DNA of 64,000 nt from an uncultured Bacteroidaceae bacterium. Its GTDB lineage: Bacteria > Bacteroidota > Bacteroidia > Bacteroidales > Bacteroidaceae. Each line of letters starts with the position of its first letter. The stretch's first letter is position 1. Where the stretch lies: positions 62,001 through 126,000 of the forward strand of contig CAJOIE010000010.1 in NCBI GenBank assembly GCA_905234605.1, given 5' to 3'. The translations under genes and the position numbers were made by a program. Shown here one piece after another: positions 28,001 to 35,126 of this stretch. The notes beneath the pieces were generated by a model. That model saw only the letters and a program-made list of their open reading frames with translations, ran no database searches and was not told the DNA's origin.

Positions 28001-28385
28001 GTGCCGAGAGGCGACGAAGGGTAAACTCGTCTTGCTTGGTTGGCAGGCCCAACTGGAGCTGACGCTTAAAGTCACGGGCTATCTCCAGTTTGCACTGACT
28101 GACATAGTTGGCATCAGGTAGAACCTGCTCTGTGTATAGTTGTCGGATTAATTCTTCCGCAGGACGGTGCATACCAATCAACAAGCGGCATTTGCGGAAG
28201 ATGCGCTTGTCATTTTCATAAACGTAATCACCCGTGAGGGTGTCTATCTGTTCTACTGCGAGGTTCCACCCCCGCAGATTAAAATAGCCGACGCAGAAGT
28301 CCACACGTTTCACGCCCACATTGGTGATGATACCCTGTAGTCCTTCTGCGAATGTGGTATCTATGTTATCATATATCCTTGCCAT
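24999..28385 (-). CDS. PLD-nuclease/SNF2-type helicase restriction protein
   Basis: 1128 residues. N-terminal phospholipase D-type nuclease with H-x-K '[32 protein letters not shown]' (about residues 165-195). SNF2-type motor: Walker A '[18 protein letters not shown]', Walker B '[22 protein letters not shown]', motif III '[10 protein letters not shown]', and C-terminal '[19 protein letters not shown]', '[44 protein letters not shown]'. It should translocate on and cut unmodified DNA, with the Eco57I-type methylase as partner. The module recalls DISARM class 1 drmD-drmMI, but drmA, drmB and drmC are absent. An acidic stretch ([12 protein letters not shown]) lies near residue 890. Confidence 0.9.
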   Translation of the reverse strand: [1128 protein letters not shown]

Positions 28386-28452
28386 ACTAATTCATTTTAT
28401 AATTACGCATCCTTTATCTCTCACTGGGCTAAATCATACTGTCACTCACGCC

Positions 28453-28737
28453 CAATCCTTTTTGATGAAATTACCGGTGCTGCCGCCAAGCTTGCTGTGT
28501 GGGGCAGGTCGGCTTCAAGCGTGGCGTGCTCCAAGGCGTTAAGAGACATAGTAGTGCTGCACCACTCCAAGGGAGTGACATGCGCTCGTCGCTCTTCGCG
28601 GCATAGCCAGTGAGGTCGGGTTCAGGGCAATATGCAATATACATCTCGCCTGCAGGGTAGCTATCGTCTTTGTAGATGAAAACAGCAACGCGGCCGCAGA
28701 CGCTATGCTCTTTCGGCCCAGTGATATGACTTATCAT
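28453..28737 (-). pseudogene. HicB-like antitoxin remnant with frameshifts
   Basis: The N-terminal reading 'VAVFIYKDDSYPAGEMYIAYCPEPDLTGYAAK' matches the start of HicB-like proteins (MYIAYCPELDLTGY). The family continuation is split over other frames: 'SLGVVQHYYVS' and then 'ALEHATLEADL', which corresponds to the usual 'YxxYALEHxTLEADLxxHGW' end. At least two indels are needed, so the gene is dead or badly sequenced. No HicA toxin is seen next to it. Confidence 0.65.
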
Positions 28738-28844
28738 GGCGCATACTGCTGTCGTGAAAACGCTACAAAGCTACGCAGAAAAACAATAGTATGTAGTCAT
28801 TCCATACTCATTAGCTTTTCTCATGGGGCCCGGTGATGTTGCTC

Positions 28845-29969
28845 CTACTTGCTCCCTTTCCTGCGGTTGCATTCGCGGCACAGCATCTGGCAGTTCTCGA
28901 CGACCGTCCGCCCTCCGTCGCGCCAAGGGGTGATGTGGTCGCCCTCCATGAACTCCAGGTCGAACTCCTTGCCGCAGTGAGCACAGTGGTGTTCCTGTCG
29001 TTCCCACACGGTCAGCTTGATGTCGTCGGGGAAGGCACGCAGGTCGAGACAGTGCTCATCGCCAGTGAGAACGTAGGGGATGATGCCTGCAGGCCGCTGT
29101 ATCTCGCTGTCGCGCATGAGGGCGGAGATGCGCTGGCCTATAGCTGCGGTGTCCAACGCCTTGCAGCCGTATTTGTCGTAGAGTTCGGCCCAGTCCAGAC
29201 CCTTCATAATCTTCTTGAAGCGCTTCATGTCGAAGTTTGTGATGGCCCAGTTCAGCACGGCCTGGAAGTACGACCATAGCAGGTTGGCATTAGGATCGTG
29301 CTGGTGAGTGGCCATATATCCGACCGCCGTCTGCCGTTTGCCTTGCCGCGTTTCGTGGTCGGCCATCCATTCCAATGCCTTCTTGAGGAAGTCCTGACGG
29401 ATGGGTGTACCAACGACGAGGTCCTTGCCCAGCCGGTATGCCCCACAATTTGACTTAGAGAAGTGCCGCTTGGCATCGCTCACGAATGGTCCTGCATAGA
29501 CGGCATTGTTAATTTCCTGCTCGTTGAGCGGCTTGCCTGCAATGTTGATAGTTCGGAACCACTCCAGCTTCTCCGACGCCTCGCCCTCGCAGACATAGAT
29601 GGTCAGCCGGTAGTCGAGGATGCGGCGCTGGATGTCCTCGGGCTGGTTGAAGAAGTTCTTGAAGTCGTAGGCGAACTTGCCTGCCACGTATTCACACAGT
29701 GAGAGCGTGCGCTGCTGTCCGTCCATCACCTCGTAGGGGCATTCTGCATCGTCCGAACGCCGCACCCAGTACATCACGTTAAGCGGGTAGCCGCTGAGCA
29801 CGGTCGTAATCACCGCCTGCTGCTCACGCTCGTTGTAGATGAACTCGCGCTGGTAGGGAGGACGTATGTCCAGCTGTCCGCCATAGCCTCGCACGCCTTG
29901 CTCGTCGTTGTTCACATAGTCACGGGTGATCTCGCCGACGGTCACATCTATTTGCCTGATTGTCATCAT
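28845..29969 (-). CDS. DUF262-HNH endonuclease, restriction partner of the EcoRI-type methylase
   Basis: 374 residues. N-terminal DUF262 domain of the GmrS/ParB-like type with 'LDIRPPYQREFIYNEREQQAVITTVLSGYPLN', the nucleotide-hydrolysis signature 'EVMDGQQRTLSLCEY' and 'FRTINIAGKPLNEQEINNAVY'. C-terminal HNH nuclease with zinc cysteines 'HHCAHCGKEFDLEFMEGDHITPWRDGGRTVVENCQMLCRECNRRKG'. The gene is just downstream of a DNA adenine methylase on the same strand, pointing to a two-gene restriction-modification unit; GmrSD-like restriction of modified phage DNA is the other reading. The start has two consecutive ATGs (29969, 29966). Confidence 0.92.
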   Translation of the reverse strand: MMTIRQIDVTVGEITRDYVNNDEQGVRGYGGQLDIRPPYQREFIYNEREQQAVITTVLSGYPLNVMYWVRRSDDAECPYEVMDGQQRTLSLCEYVAGKFAYDFKNFFNQPEDIQRRILDYRLTIYVCEGEASEKLEWFRTINIAGKPLNEQEINNAVYAGPFVSDAKRHFSKSNCGAYRLGKDLVVGTPIRQDFLKKALEWMADHETRQGKRQTAVGYMATHQHDPNANLLWSYFQAVLNWAITNFDMKRFKKIMKGLDWAELYDKYGCKALDTAAIGQRISALMRDSEIQRPAGIIPYVLTGDEHCLDLRAFPDDIKLTVWERQEHHCAHCGKEFDLEFMEGDHITPWRDGGRTVVENCQMLCRECNRRKGSK

Positions 29970-30072
29970 ATCTTTTGGGGCTGTTTGTTGCGGATGAAGA
30001 TTCTTGCATATTTGCGCACACCATTGATGTAGGGGCGGTCGTACTTAGCGTAGCCTGGGATTTGCAGTCGCA
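29966..30072 (-). pseudogene. Orphan C-terminal tail of a second EcoRI-type methylase
   Basis: The frame 'RLQIPGYAKYDRPYINGVRKYARIFIRNKQPQKI' ends in a TGA overlapping the DUF262-HNH start. It parallels the intact methylase tail 'GKTYYKVDGRTYVQTYARILIRKK' (common pattern Y-A-R-I-L/F-I-R-K/N-K) immediately upstream. It looks like the 3' end of a related gene left behind by recombination at the methylase C-terminus. Only about 100 bp remain. Confidence 0.6.
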
Positions 30073-31200
30073 CTAAGATTTCTTCCGAATCAAGATACGG
30101 GCATAGGTTTGCACGTATGTCCTGCCGTCCACTTTGTAGTACGTCTTGCCAATTGGGGGGGGCAATACTTCAAGGACAGGGCCGTCGTTGAGTTTTGATA
30201 CCCGCGTTTCCCGTCCGTTTTTGTCTACTTGAATCTGCTCGCCATAAACTTTGCAGGCCATACCGTACCATGTTTTTGTAATTCCCAATATCTCGAATTG
30301 GTCGGGGTTGTACTTGTCGAGGAAGGTGATGGGAACGCCCATTATGCCGTCGTAGTCGAAGGGGATGTCAGAGGTTTTACCAACTTCTATTGCGTTGTAA
30401 TTGTCATAAGTCGGATAATCCTTGGGTGAGTATTTACATACTAAGACCAACTCCTCGTGCCGGCGTTTGTGGTCAAGGTTTGTGAACCAGCATATATTAC
30501 CGAACTTTGCAAATCTCTTGCCGTGTTCCATGTATGTGTTATTTCTGTCATAATCCTGTGGAACTTGAAACTGTTGGCTACCCGAATTTATGCCAAACCA
30601 TATTTCGTTATGTTGTAGTAGTGGAAAGAACTCCTTATATGAAACAGCGTTGATATTACCTATTATTAAGAACTTCTTCCCGTACTCCATCAGCTGGCCG
30701 ACGTACTCACGGAACAGCGAGAACGGTGGATTGGTGACAACGATGTCGGCCTGTTTGAGCAGTTCGATGCATTCCGTGGAGCGGAAGTCGCCAGTCTGGA
30801 GTATGCTCAACACATTCTTGTCGTTCTGGAGCAGGTAACGTACATCCGAGAGGTCAACTGCACCGTCGCCGTTCATGTCGCGTACCTCAGTAATCTCCAC
30901 CTTGTATGCTATCTTCTTAGGTGTGCTGGTGAAGTCGCCGAAGTCTAAGAGCAACTCGTTGCCCTGCACAGGCGAGCCATTGTAGCAGGTGCAGATGAGT
31001 TTCTTCAATCCCAACTGATTGAAGCGCAGGGCAAAGTACTTGAAGAAATTGCTCTCGTAAGGGTCGTCGCAGTTGCAGAGCACCACCATGTTGCGGAAGT
31101 GCGGCCAATAGTGCTGCAATTCACGCTCGATGTCAGTAAGCTGTGTGTAGAACTCATCTTTCTTTGCCGTCTTGGCTGCGTTCAGGTTCTTGTTGGCCAT
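30073..31200 (-). CDS. EcoRI-type DNA adenine methylase
   Basis: 375 residues from ATG 31200 ('MANKNLNAAKTAKKDEFYTQLTDIERELQHYWPHF', the family start); the track start adds 13 residues. SAM/DNA methylase motifs are 'VVLCNCDDPYESNFFKYFALRF' and catalytic 'DIVVTNPPFSLFREYVGQLMEYGKKFLIIGN'. Near residue 110 an EF-hand-like loop 'DMNGDGAVDLSDV' is present. It protects host DNA from the adjoining HNH nuclease by N6-adenine methylation. A long leader with foldback structures lies upstream (31201-31580). Confidence 0.93.
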   Translation of the reverse strand: MANKNLNAAKTAKKDEFYTQLTDIERELQHYWPHFRNMVVLCNCDDPYESNFFKYFALRFNQLGLKKLICTCYNGSPVQGNELLLDFGDFTSTPKKIAYKVEITEVRDMNGDGAVDLSDVRYLLQNDKNVLSILQTGDFRSTECIELLKQADIVVTNPPFSLFREYVGQLMEYGKKFLIIGNINAVSYKEFFPLLQHNEIWFGINSGSQQFQVPQDYDRNNTYMEHGKRFAKFGNICWFTNLDHKRRHEELVLVCKYSPKDYPTYDNYNAIEVGKTSDIPFDYDGIMGVPITFLDKYNPDQFEILGITKTWYGMACKVYGEQIQVDKNGRETRVSKLNDGPVLEVLPPPIGKTYYKVDGRTYVQTYARILIRKKS

Positions 31201-31752
31201 GGATGCGTGGATGGGATGGTTGAGGTGAACAACGTGCACTCAACTATCAATCACGCCGTGACGCAAACATCGTGCAAGGCCTTCATGCAGCGAAGGCATG
31301 AAAAAGGCGTGATGCACCTTATTTGCGTTCAGCTTTGAGGCAGCGTAGGAAAGGGAGCCTCAGTCTCCAAAACAAGTAATGCATCACGCTTGTTGCGTGA
31401 GTGCATTGCTATAATGATGGAGACAGAAGATGCCCGCTACGGCCACTTCTATCACGTATTATCTCGTTGCGTTGTTATTCCCAATAAGTTTCCTACGCTT
31501 TTGGCTGAACGCGAAATAATAGCGAATGCTTTACCGATATGTCTGCGGCTGGGGCTGTGCAAGCCTCAGCCAGCAGCAAAGGTAGAGAAAGCTGCTTAAT
31601 TGACACCGATGCGGGCAGGCAAAAACAGGTTCCCTTCCATAAAAACATGTGGTTTCAGGAGGGGAGGGTGTGAGACAGTGGCTGCGGTAACACCAGCAGG
31701 TGTGCTACTTTTTCATGGGCAGAGTGACATGATTGAAGGATGGATGTTTCAT
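31201..31752. other. Gene-free stretch: structured leader of the methylase and right edge of the island
   Basis: No convincing gene; the 69-residue plus-strand ORF at 31390 has no family features. The stretch holds foldbacks: ATCACGCC (31250-31257)/GGCGTGAT (31306-31313), ACGCAAA (31261)/TTTGCGT (31322), GCCTTC/GAAGGC inside, and a second hairpin built on TCACGC-TTGTT-GCGTGA near 31384-31400. A minus-strand -7 element at 31577 would place all of them in the methylase mRNA leader. Composition returns to GC-rich after about 31600. Confidence 0.6.
31577..31584 (-). promoter_or_regulatory. Candidate -7 element for the EcoRI-type methylase gene
   Basis: TACCTTTG on the minus strand, 377 bp upstream of the methylase ATG. 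No -33 TTG at the right distance; it is the only good match in the region. Confidence 0.4.
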
Positions 31753-32664
31753 TCAGCGACTATGGCTGCTGTTGGCCAGGTATACTCCGAGCAGCACCAT
31801 GGCCAGGCCGCAAACGGCAATGGGTGTGATGGGCTCACCAAGGACGGCGGCACTGGCAAAGCATGTGGCTACGGGGTTGAGGTAGATGTAGTTGGAGCTG
31901 CTGAGCGCACCCAGCTCTTTCACCACCCAGCTCCACAGCACAAAGCATGTGAACGATGCCACGAGGCTGAGGAAGAGTATGTTGAAAACTATGGTAGGCG
32001 ATGCCAGCACCGAGCCGATGCCTGTCTGCCACGGTCGCCAGGCGAAGAGGGGAACAATGGTGATGAGGCCGTAGGCAAACACTTTGCGGGAGATGAACAC
32101 GGCACTGTAGCGCGCCGACACGGAGCGTATGAGCAGGCTGTAGGCAGCCCAGGAGAGAGCGGCCGTGAGGGCAAGCATGTCGCCGCGTGGACTCAGGTGC
32201 AGCACGAAGTGTCCGTTGAAGATGATTGCGGCCATGCCGGCTATGGCTGTCAGCGAACCGGCGAGCAGGCGGTGTGTGGCACGCACGCCCGGCAGCAGCA
32301 CCAGAGCCATGAGGACAGTGAAGAGAGGTGCAGTGCACACGATGAACGACACGTTGTTGGCCATGGTCCGGCGCAGAGCCTCGTTCTCGGCAGCGAAATA
32401 GAGACTGCCGCCTGTGATGCCGAGCAGGAGCATGCGTAGCTCGTCGCGCCACGTGTGGCACCACAGCTGTCGGGGGCTGATGGTCCAGATGCACACGTAG
32501 GCTATGGCGAAGCGCATCACGAAAATCTCTTCCGGAGTGAGGCCGGAAGAGAGCAACAGTTTGGTGTTGATAAACGTGATGCCCCACACGAGCACCACGC
32601 ACACTGCTACTATGTGGGCCAGGACGGATGTGTGCCTGCGCATGTCGTGCCTTGATAGTTGCAT
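31753..32664 (-). CDS. EamA/DMT-family transporter
   Basis: 303 residues from ATG 32664, with about ten hydrophobic segments and two EamA repeats ('VVLVWGITFINTKLLLSSGLTPEEIFVMRFAIAYVCIW' and 'ALSWAAYSLLIRSVSARYSAVFISRKVFAYGLITIVPLF'). The ending 'LNPVATCFASAAVLGEPITPIAVCGLAMVLLGVYLAN' is typical. Probably an inner-membrane exporter of metabolites; no substrate can be read from sequence. The start is set by a promoter 10 bp upstream. The ORF at 31835-32785 in another frame is a shadow. Confidence 0.9.
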   Translation of the reverse strand: MQLSRHDMRRHTSVLAHIVAVCVVLVWGITFINTKLLLSSGLTPEEIFVMRFAIAYVCIWTISPRQLWCHTWRDELRMLLLGITGGSLYFAAENEALRRTMANNVSFIVCTAPLFTVLMALVLLPGVRATHRLLAGSLTAIAGMAAIIFNGHFVLHLSPRGDMLALTAALSWAAYSLLIRSVSARYSAVFISRKVFAYGLITIVPLFAWRPWQTGIGSVLASPTIVFNILFLSLVASFTCFVLWSWVVKELGALSSSNYIYLNPVATCFASAAVLGEPITPIAVCGLAMVLLGVYLANSSHSR

Positions 32665-32674
32665 ATTTATGCTG

Positions 32675-32682
32675 CAAATGTA
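32675..32682 (-). promoter_or_regulatory. -7 element of the EamA transporter gene
   Basis: TACATTTG on the minus strand, 10 bp before ATG 32664, so the mRNA leader should be only a few nucleotides. Confidence 0.6.
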
Positions 32683-32765
32683 CGTTGTTCTCGCCAAATA
32701 GGGTTACCTTAGCACGTGGCTTTGCTTTATGAGCATAGAGAACGTTACACCTTATAATATATAAT

Positions 32766-33707
32766 ATGGAAAACAAGGAATTCACCTATCAGGGCACCAC
32801 GCTGAGTGGTTTTGCCATGCTGTTCTTCAATCTGGCACTCACCGTCGGTTCCATCGCCATGTTGGTCGCAGCCATAACCTACGAGAGTTGGCAGTGTGGA
32901 GCGGGCTGTGCTGTGGCCCTCATCGTGTCGTCGTTCATTTGGCCCGGTTTCATGATGCTGGAGCCTGGCGAGGCGCGTGTAGTGATGTTCTTCGGCAAGT
33001 ATGTCGGCACCTTCACCCGCACGGGCTACTATTGGATTAACCCCTTCACCACAACCAAGCGGCTGTCGCTGCGCGCACGCAACCTGGACGCCGAGCCTAT
33101 CAAGGTCAACGACAAGGAAGGCAACCCCGTGATGATAGGCCTCGTGCTCGTGTGGCGCTTGCGCGACACCTACAAGGCACTCTTCGAGATAGACTCCCAG
33201 ACCATGGCAGCCAACAACAACCCTCAGGTGAACGGCGCCGATGTCAAGTCGATGATGGCAGCTTTCGAGCGCTTCGTGCGTGTGCAGAGCGATGCCGCCT
33301 TGCGGCAGGTGGCCGGCCAGTATGCCTACGACGACACCGAGACACGCTCACACGCCATCACGCTGCGCAGCGGTGGCGATGAGATCAACGAACAGTTGGA
33401 GCAGAAACTCACCGAGCGACTGGCCATGGCCGGCATCGAGGTCGTTGAGGCCCGCATCAACTATCTGGCATACGCTCCCGAGATAGCTGCCGTGATGCTG
33501 CGCCGTCAGCAGGCAACGGCCATCATTGCTGCCCGCGAGAAGATCGTGGAGGGTGCGGTGTCCATGGTGAAGATGGCTCTCGATGAGCTTGCCTCGCAGG
33601 AGATAGTGCGTTTAGACGACGACCGCAAGGCACAGATGGTGTCGAACCTCCTTGTGGTGCTCTGCGGCGAGGACAACGCACAACCTATAGTCAACACAGG
33701 ATGCTGA
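32766..33707 (+). CDS. SPFH/Band 7 domain membrane protein
   Basis: 313 residues. Two N-terminal membrane segments (about 18-37 and 47-63) followed by the SPFH core: 'LEPGEARVVMFFGKYVGTFTRTGYYWINPFTTTKRLSLRARNLDAEPIKVNDKEGNPVMIGLVLVWRLRDTYKALFEID', then a helical region 'INEQLEQKLTERLAMAGIEVVEARINYLAYAPEIAAVMLRRQQATAIIAAREKIVEGAV'. Such proteins form membrane rings or microdomains that scaffold other proteins. The peroxiredoxin gene starts 4 bp after its stop, so the two are co-transcribed. The client is unknown. Confidence 0.93.
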   Translation: MENKEFTYQGTTLSGFAMLFFNLALTVGSIAMLVAAITYESWQCGAGCAVALIVSSFIWPGFMMLEPGEARVVMFFGKYVGTFTRTGYYWINPFTTTKRLSLRARNLDAEPIKVNDKEGNPVMIGLVLVWRLRDTYKALFEIDSQTMAANNNPQVNGADVKSMMAAFERFVRVQSDAALRQVAGQYAYDDTETRSHAITLRSGGDEINEQLEQKLTERLAMAGIEVVEARINYLAYAPEIAAVMLRRQQATAIIAAREKIVEGAVSMVKMALDELASQEIVRLDDDRKAQMVSNLLVVLCGEDNAQPIVNTGC

Positions 33708-33711
33708 TATT

Positions 33712-34164
33712 ATGCAAATAGGCGACAAGGCTCCGGAACTGCTGGGGCATGATGAGAACGGACAGACTGTGACGCTCTCACAATTCAAGGGGCAGAAGCT
33801 CGTGCTATATTTCTATCCCAAGGACAACACGAGTGGATGCACGGCCGAAGCTTGCAGCATACGCGACAACTATGCCGCGCTGCGGCGCAAGGGATATGCC
33901 GTTGTCGGTGTGAGCGTCGACTCACCCGAGAGCCATGTGCGCTTCAAGAAGAAACATGCCCTGCCGTTCACCCTCATAGCCGACACCAGCCACGAGCTTG
34001 TGGAGCAGATGGGCGTATGGGCAGAGAAGTCCATGTACGGGCGCAAGTATATGGGCACGCTCCGCACCACATTCATCATCGATGAGAATGGCGTCATCGA
34101 GGATATCATACAGCCACGGCAGATAAAGACCAAGAGCCACGGCGAGCAGCTGCTGGCGAGATAA
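33712..34164 (+). CDS. bcp: Thioredoxin-dependent thiol peroxidase (Bcp-type peroxiredoxin)
   Basis: 150 residues. Reduces hydroperoxides with electrons from thioredoxin in the cytosol. Peroxidatic cysteine in 'YFYPKDNTSGCTAEACSIRDNY', with the resolving Cys five residues later (C-x4-C), as in BCP. 'VVGVSVDSPESHVRFKKKHALPFTLIAD' and 'YGRKYMGTLRTTFIIDENGVIEDII' complete the fold. Immediately after the SPFH gene. Confidence 0.96.
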   Translation: MQIGDKAPELLGHDENGQTVTLSQFKGQKLVLYFYPKDNTSGCTAEACSIRDNYAALRRKGYAVVGVSVDSPESHVRFKKKHALPFTLIADTSHELVEQMGVWAEKSMYGRKYMGTLRTTFIIDENGVIEDIIQPRQIKTKSHGEQLLAR

Positions 34165-34213
34165 GATGTAAACGAGGAAGATGTGTGTGATGATTAATGA
34201 GCGAGCATAACCA

Positions 34214-34760
34214 TGTGTATCAAAGATTATATCAGCACCGTCAATCAGAAATATCGTGCAGGAAACTCAGGCGGAACACACCTATAGAGGTGCGCTGGAG
34301 CAACTGATACAAACGCTACCAGCCTAAACTCCGCATTGTGAATGAGCCCAAAAGGGAGAAGTGTGGTGCGCCAGACTATATTGTCAGTCGTAAGGATGGC
34401 ATGTCGGTGTTCTATATCGAGGCAAAAGATATTGGCGACAACGACCTTGACGGACTTGGCAAGAATGCCCACAAGGAGCAGTTTGACCGATATAGGCAAG
34501 CACTCGACTATATCATCTTCACAGACTATCTGGACTTCCATCTTTATGAGCATGGCGAGGCGCGCCGGCAGCGTAAGGATTGCAGAGGTCAAAGGCGACA
34601 GGATTGTTGGTATAGCCGAGGCAGAAGATAAGTTCATTGGAATGATGCAGCATCTTGGCTCGTCTGCCATTCAGCGCATCACATCTGCCCCACGTCTGGC
34701 AAAATTGATGGCGGGCAAGGCTCGTCTGCTTGCCGCCATCATTGAGACGGCATCCGTCGG
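34214..34760 (+). pseudogene. Remnant of a type ISP/IIG-like restriction-modification gene (N-terminal nuclease part)
   Basis: Pieces in three frames can be joined: 'MCIKDYISTVNQKYRAGNS', 'EHTYRGALEQLIQT', 'PKLRIVNEPKREKCGAPDYIVSRKDGMSVFYIEAKDIGDNDLDGLGKNAHKEQFDRYRQALDYIIFTDYLDFHLY', then 'GSVRIAEVKGDRIVGIAEAEDKFIGMM' and 'ITSAPRLAKLMAGKARLLAAIIE'. The PD-(D/E)XK nuclease signature 'APDYIV...FYIEAKD' is intact, as in the N-terminus of single-chain restriction-modification enzymes. Helicase and methylase parts are missing and several frameshifts are present, so it is a decayed fragment. Confidence 0.75.
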
Positions 34761-35126
34761 CCAGCTCGGCCACACGCCCGGGTGCTATGGCTATGCCCGC
34801 GTGGCGGGCCGGCTGCCCGGGTGCGGGTGAATGGAATGTCTGCCGCGGCGGCAGACAGCTCACTGAAGGTGCGTGGCGGTGTGTCGATGAACGGAGGCGC
34901 TCGGCATCATGGCGTGTGAGCAGGCGTATGTTCTCGCACACGCACGGCGGTGAGCACGGCGGCGGGGCGGTGTGGGGAGTGCTCGCCGGCCACACCGCAA
35001 GCGCACGCCGCGCTTGGGTGTCAGGGTGCGCAGGGGGTCGTAGTTGCCCCCTGAAGCGCGCAGGCGGCAGTAGTGGTCGCCAGAGCTGTCCGAACTCGCT
35101 TCCGTTATTTCGTACTCTCTCGCTTG
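34761..35126. other. GC-rich gene-free stretch
   Basis: No credible coding sequence; the ORFs listed here are long only because of high GC. It contains short inverted repeats: paired GCCCGGGTGC copies near 34777 and 34814 and CTGCCGCGGCGGCAG near 34840. These follow directly on the truncated restriction gene and may be the junction of its deletion. Confidence 0.5.

Noticed and set aside
24999-28385. DISARM system
   Set aside because: Only a helicase and methylase pair resemble drmD and drmMI; drmA, drmB and drmC are not present.
31390-31599. 69-residue plus-strand ORF at the island edge
   Set aside because: Composition and lack of motifs do not support it, and it lies opposite the proposed methylase leader.
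14100-31600. Defence island as an integrated element with attL/attR at tRNA-His
   Set aside because: No integrase gene and no copy of the tRNA 3' end was found near 31.6 kb, so tRNA-directed integration cannot be claimed.
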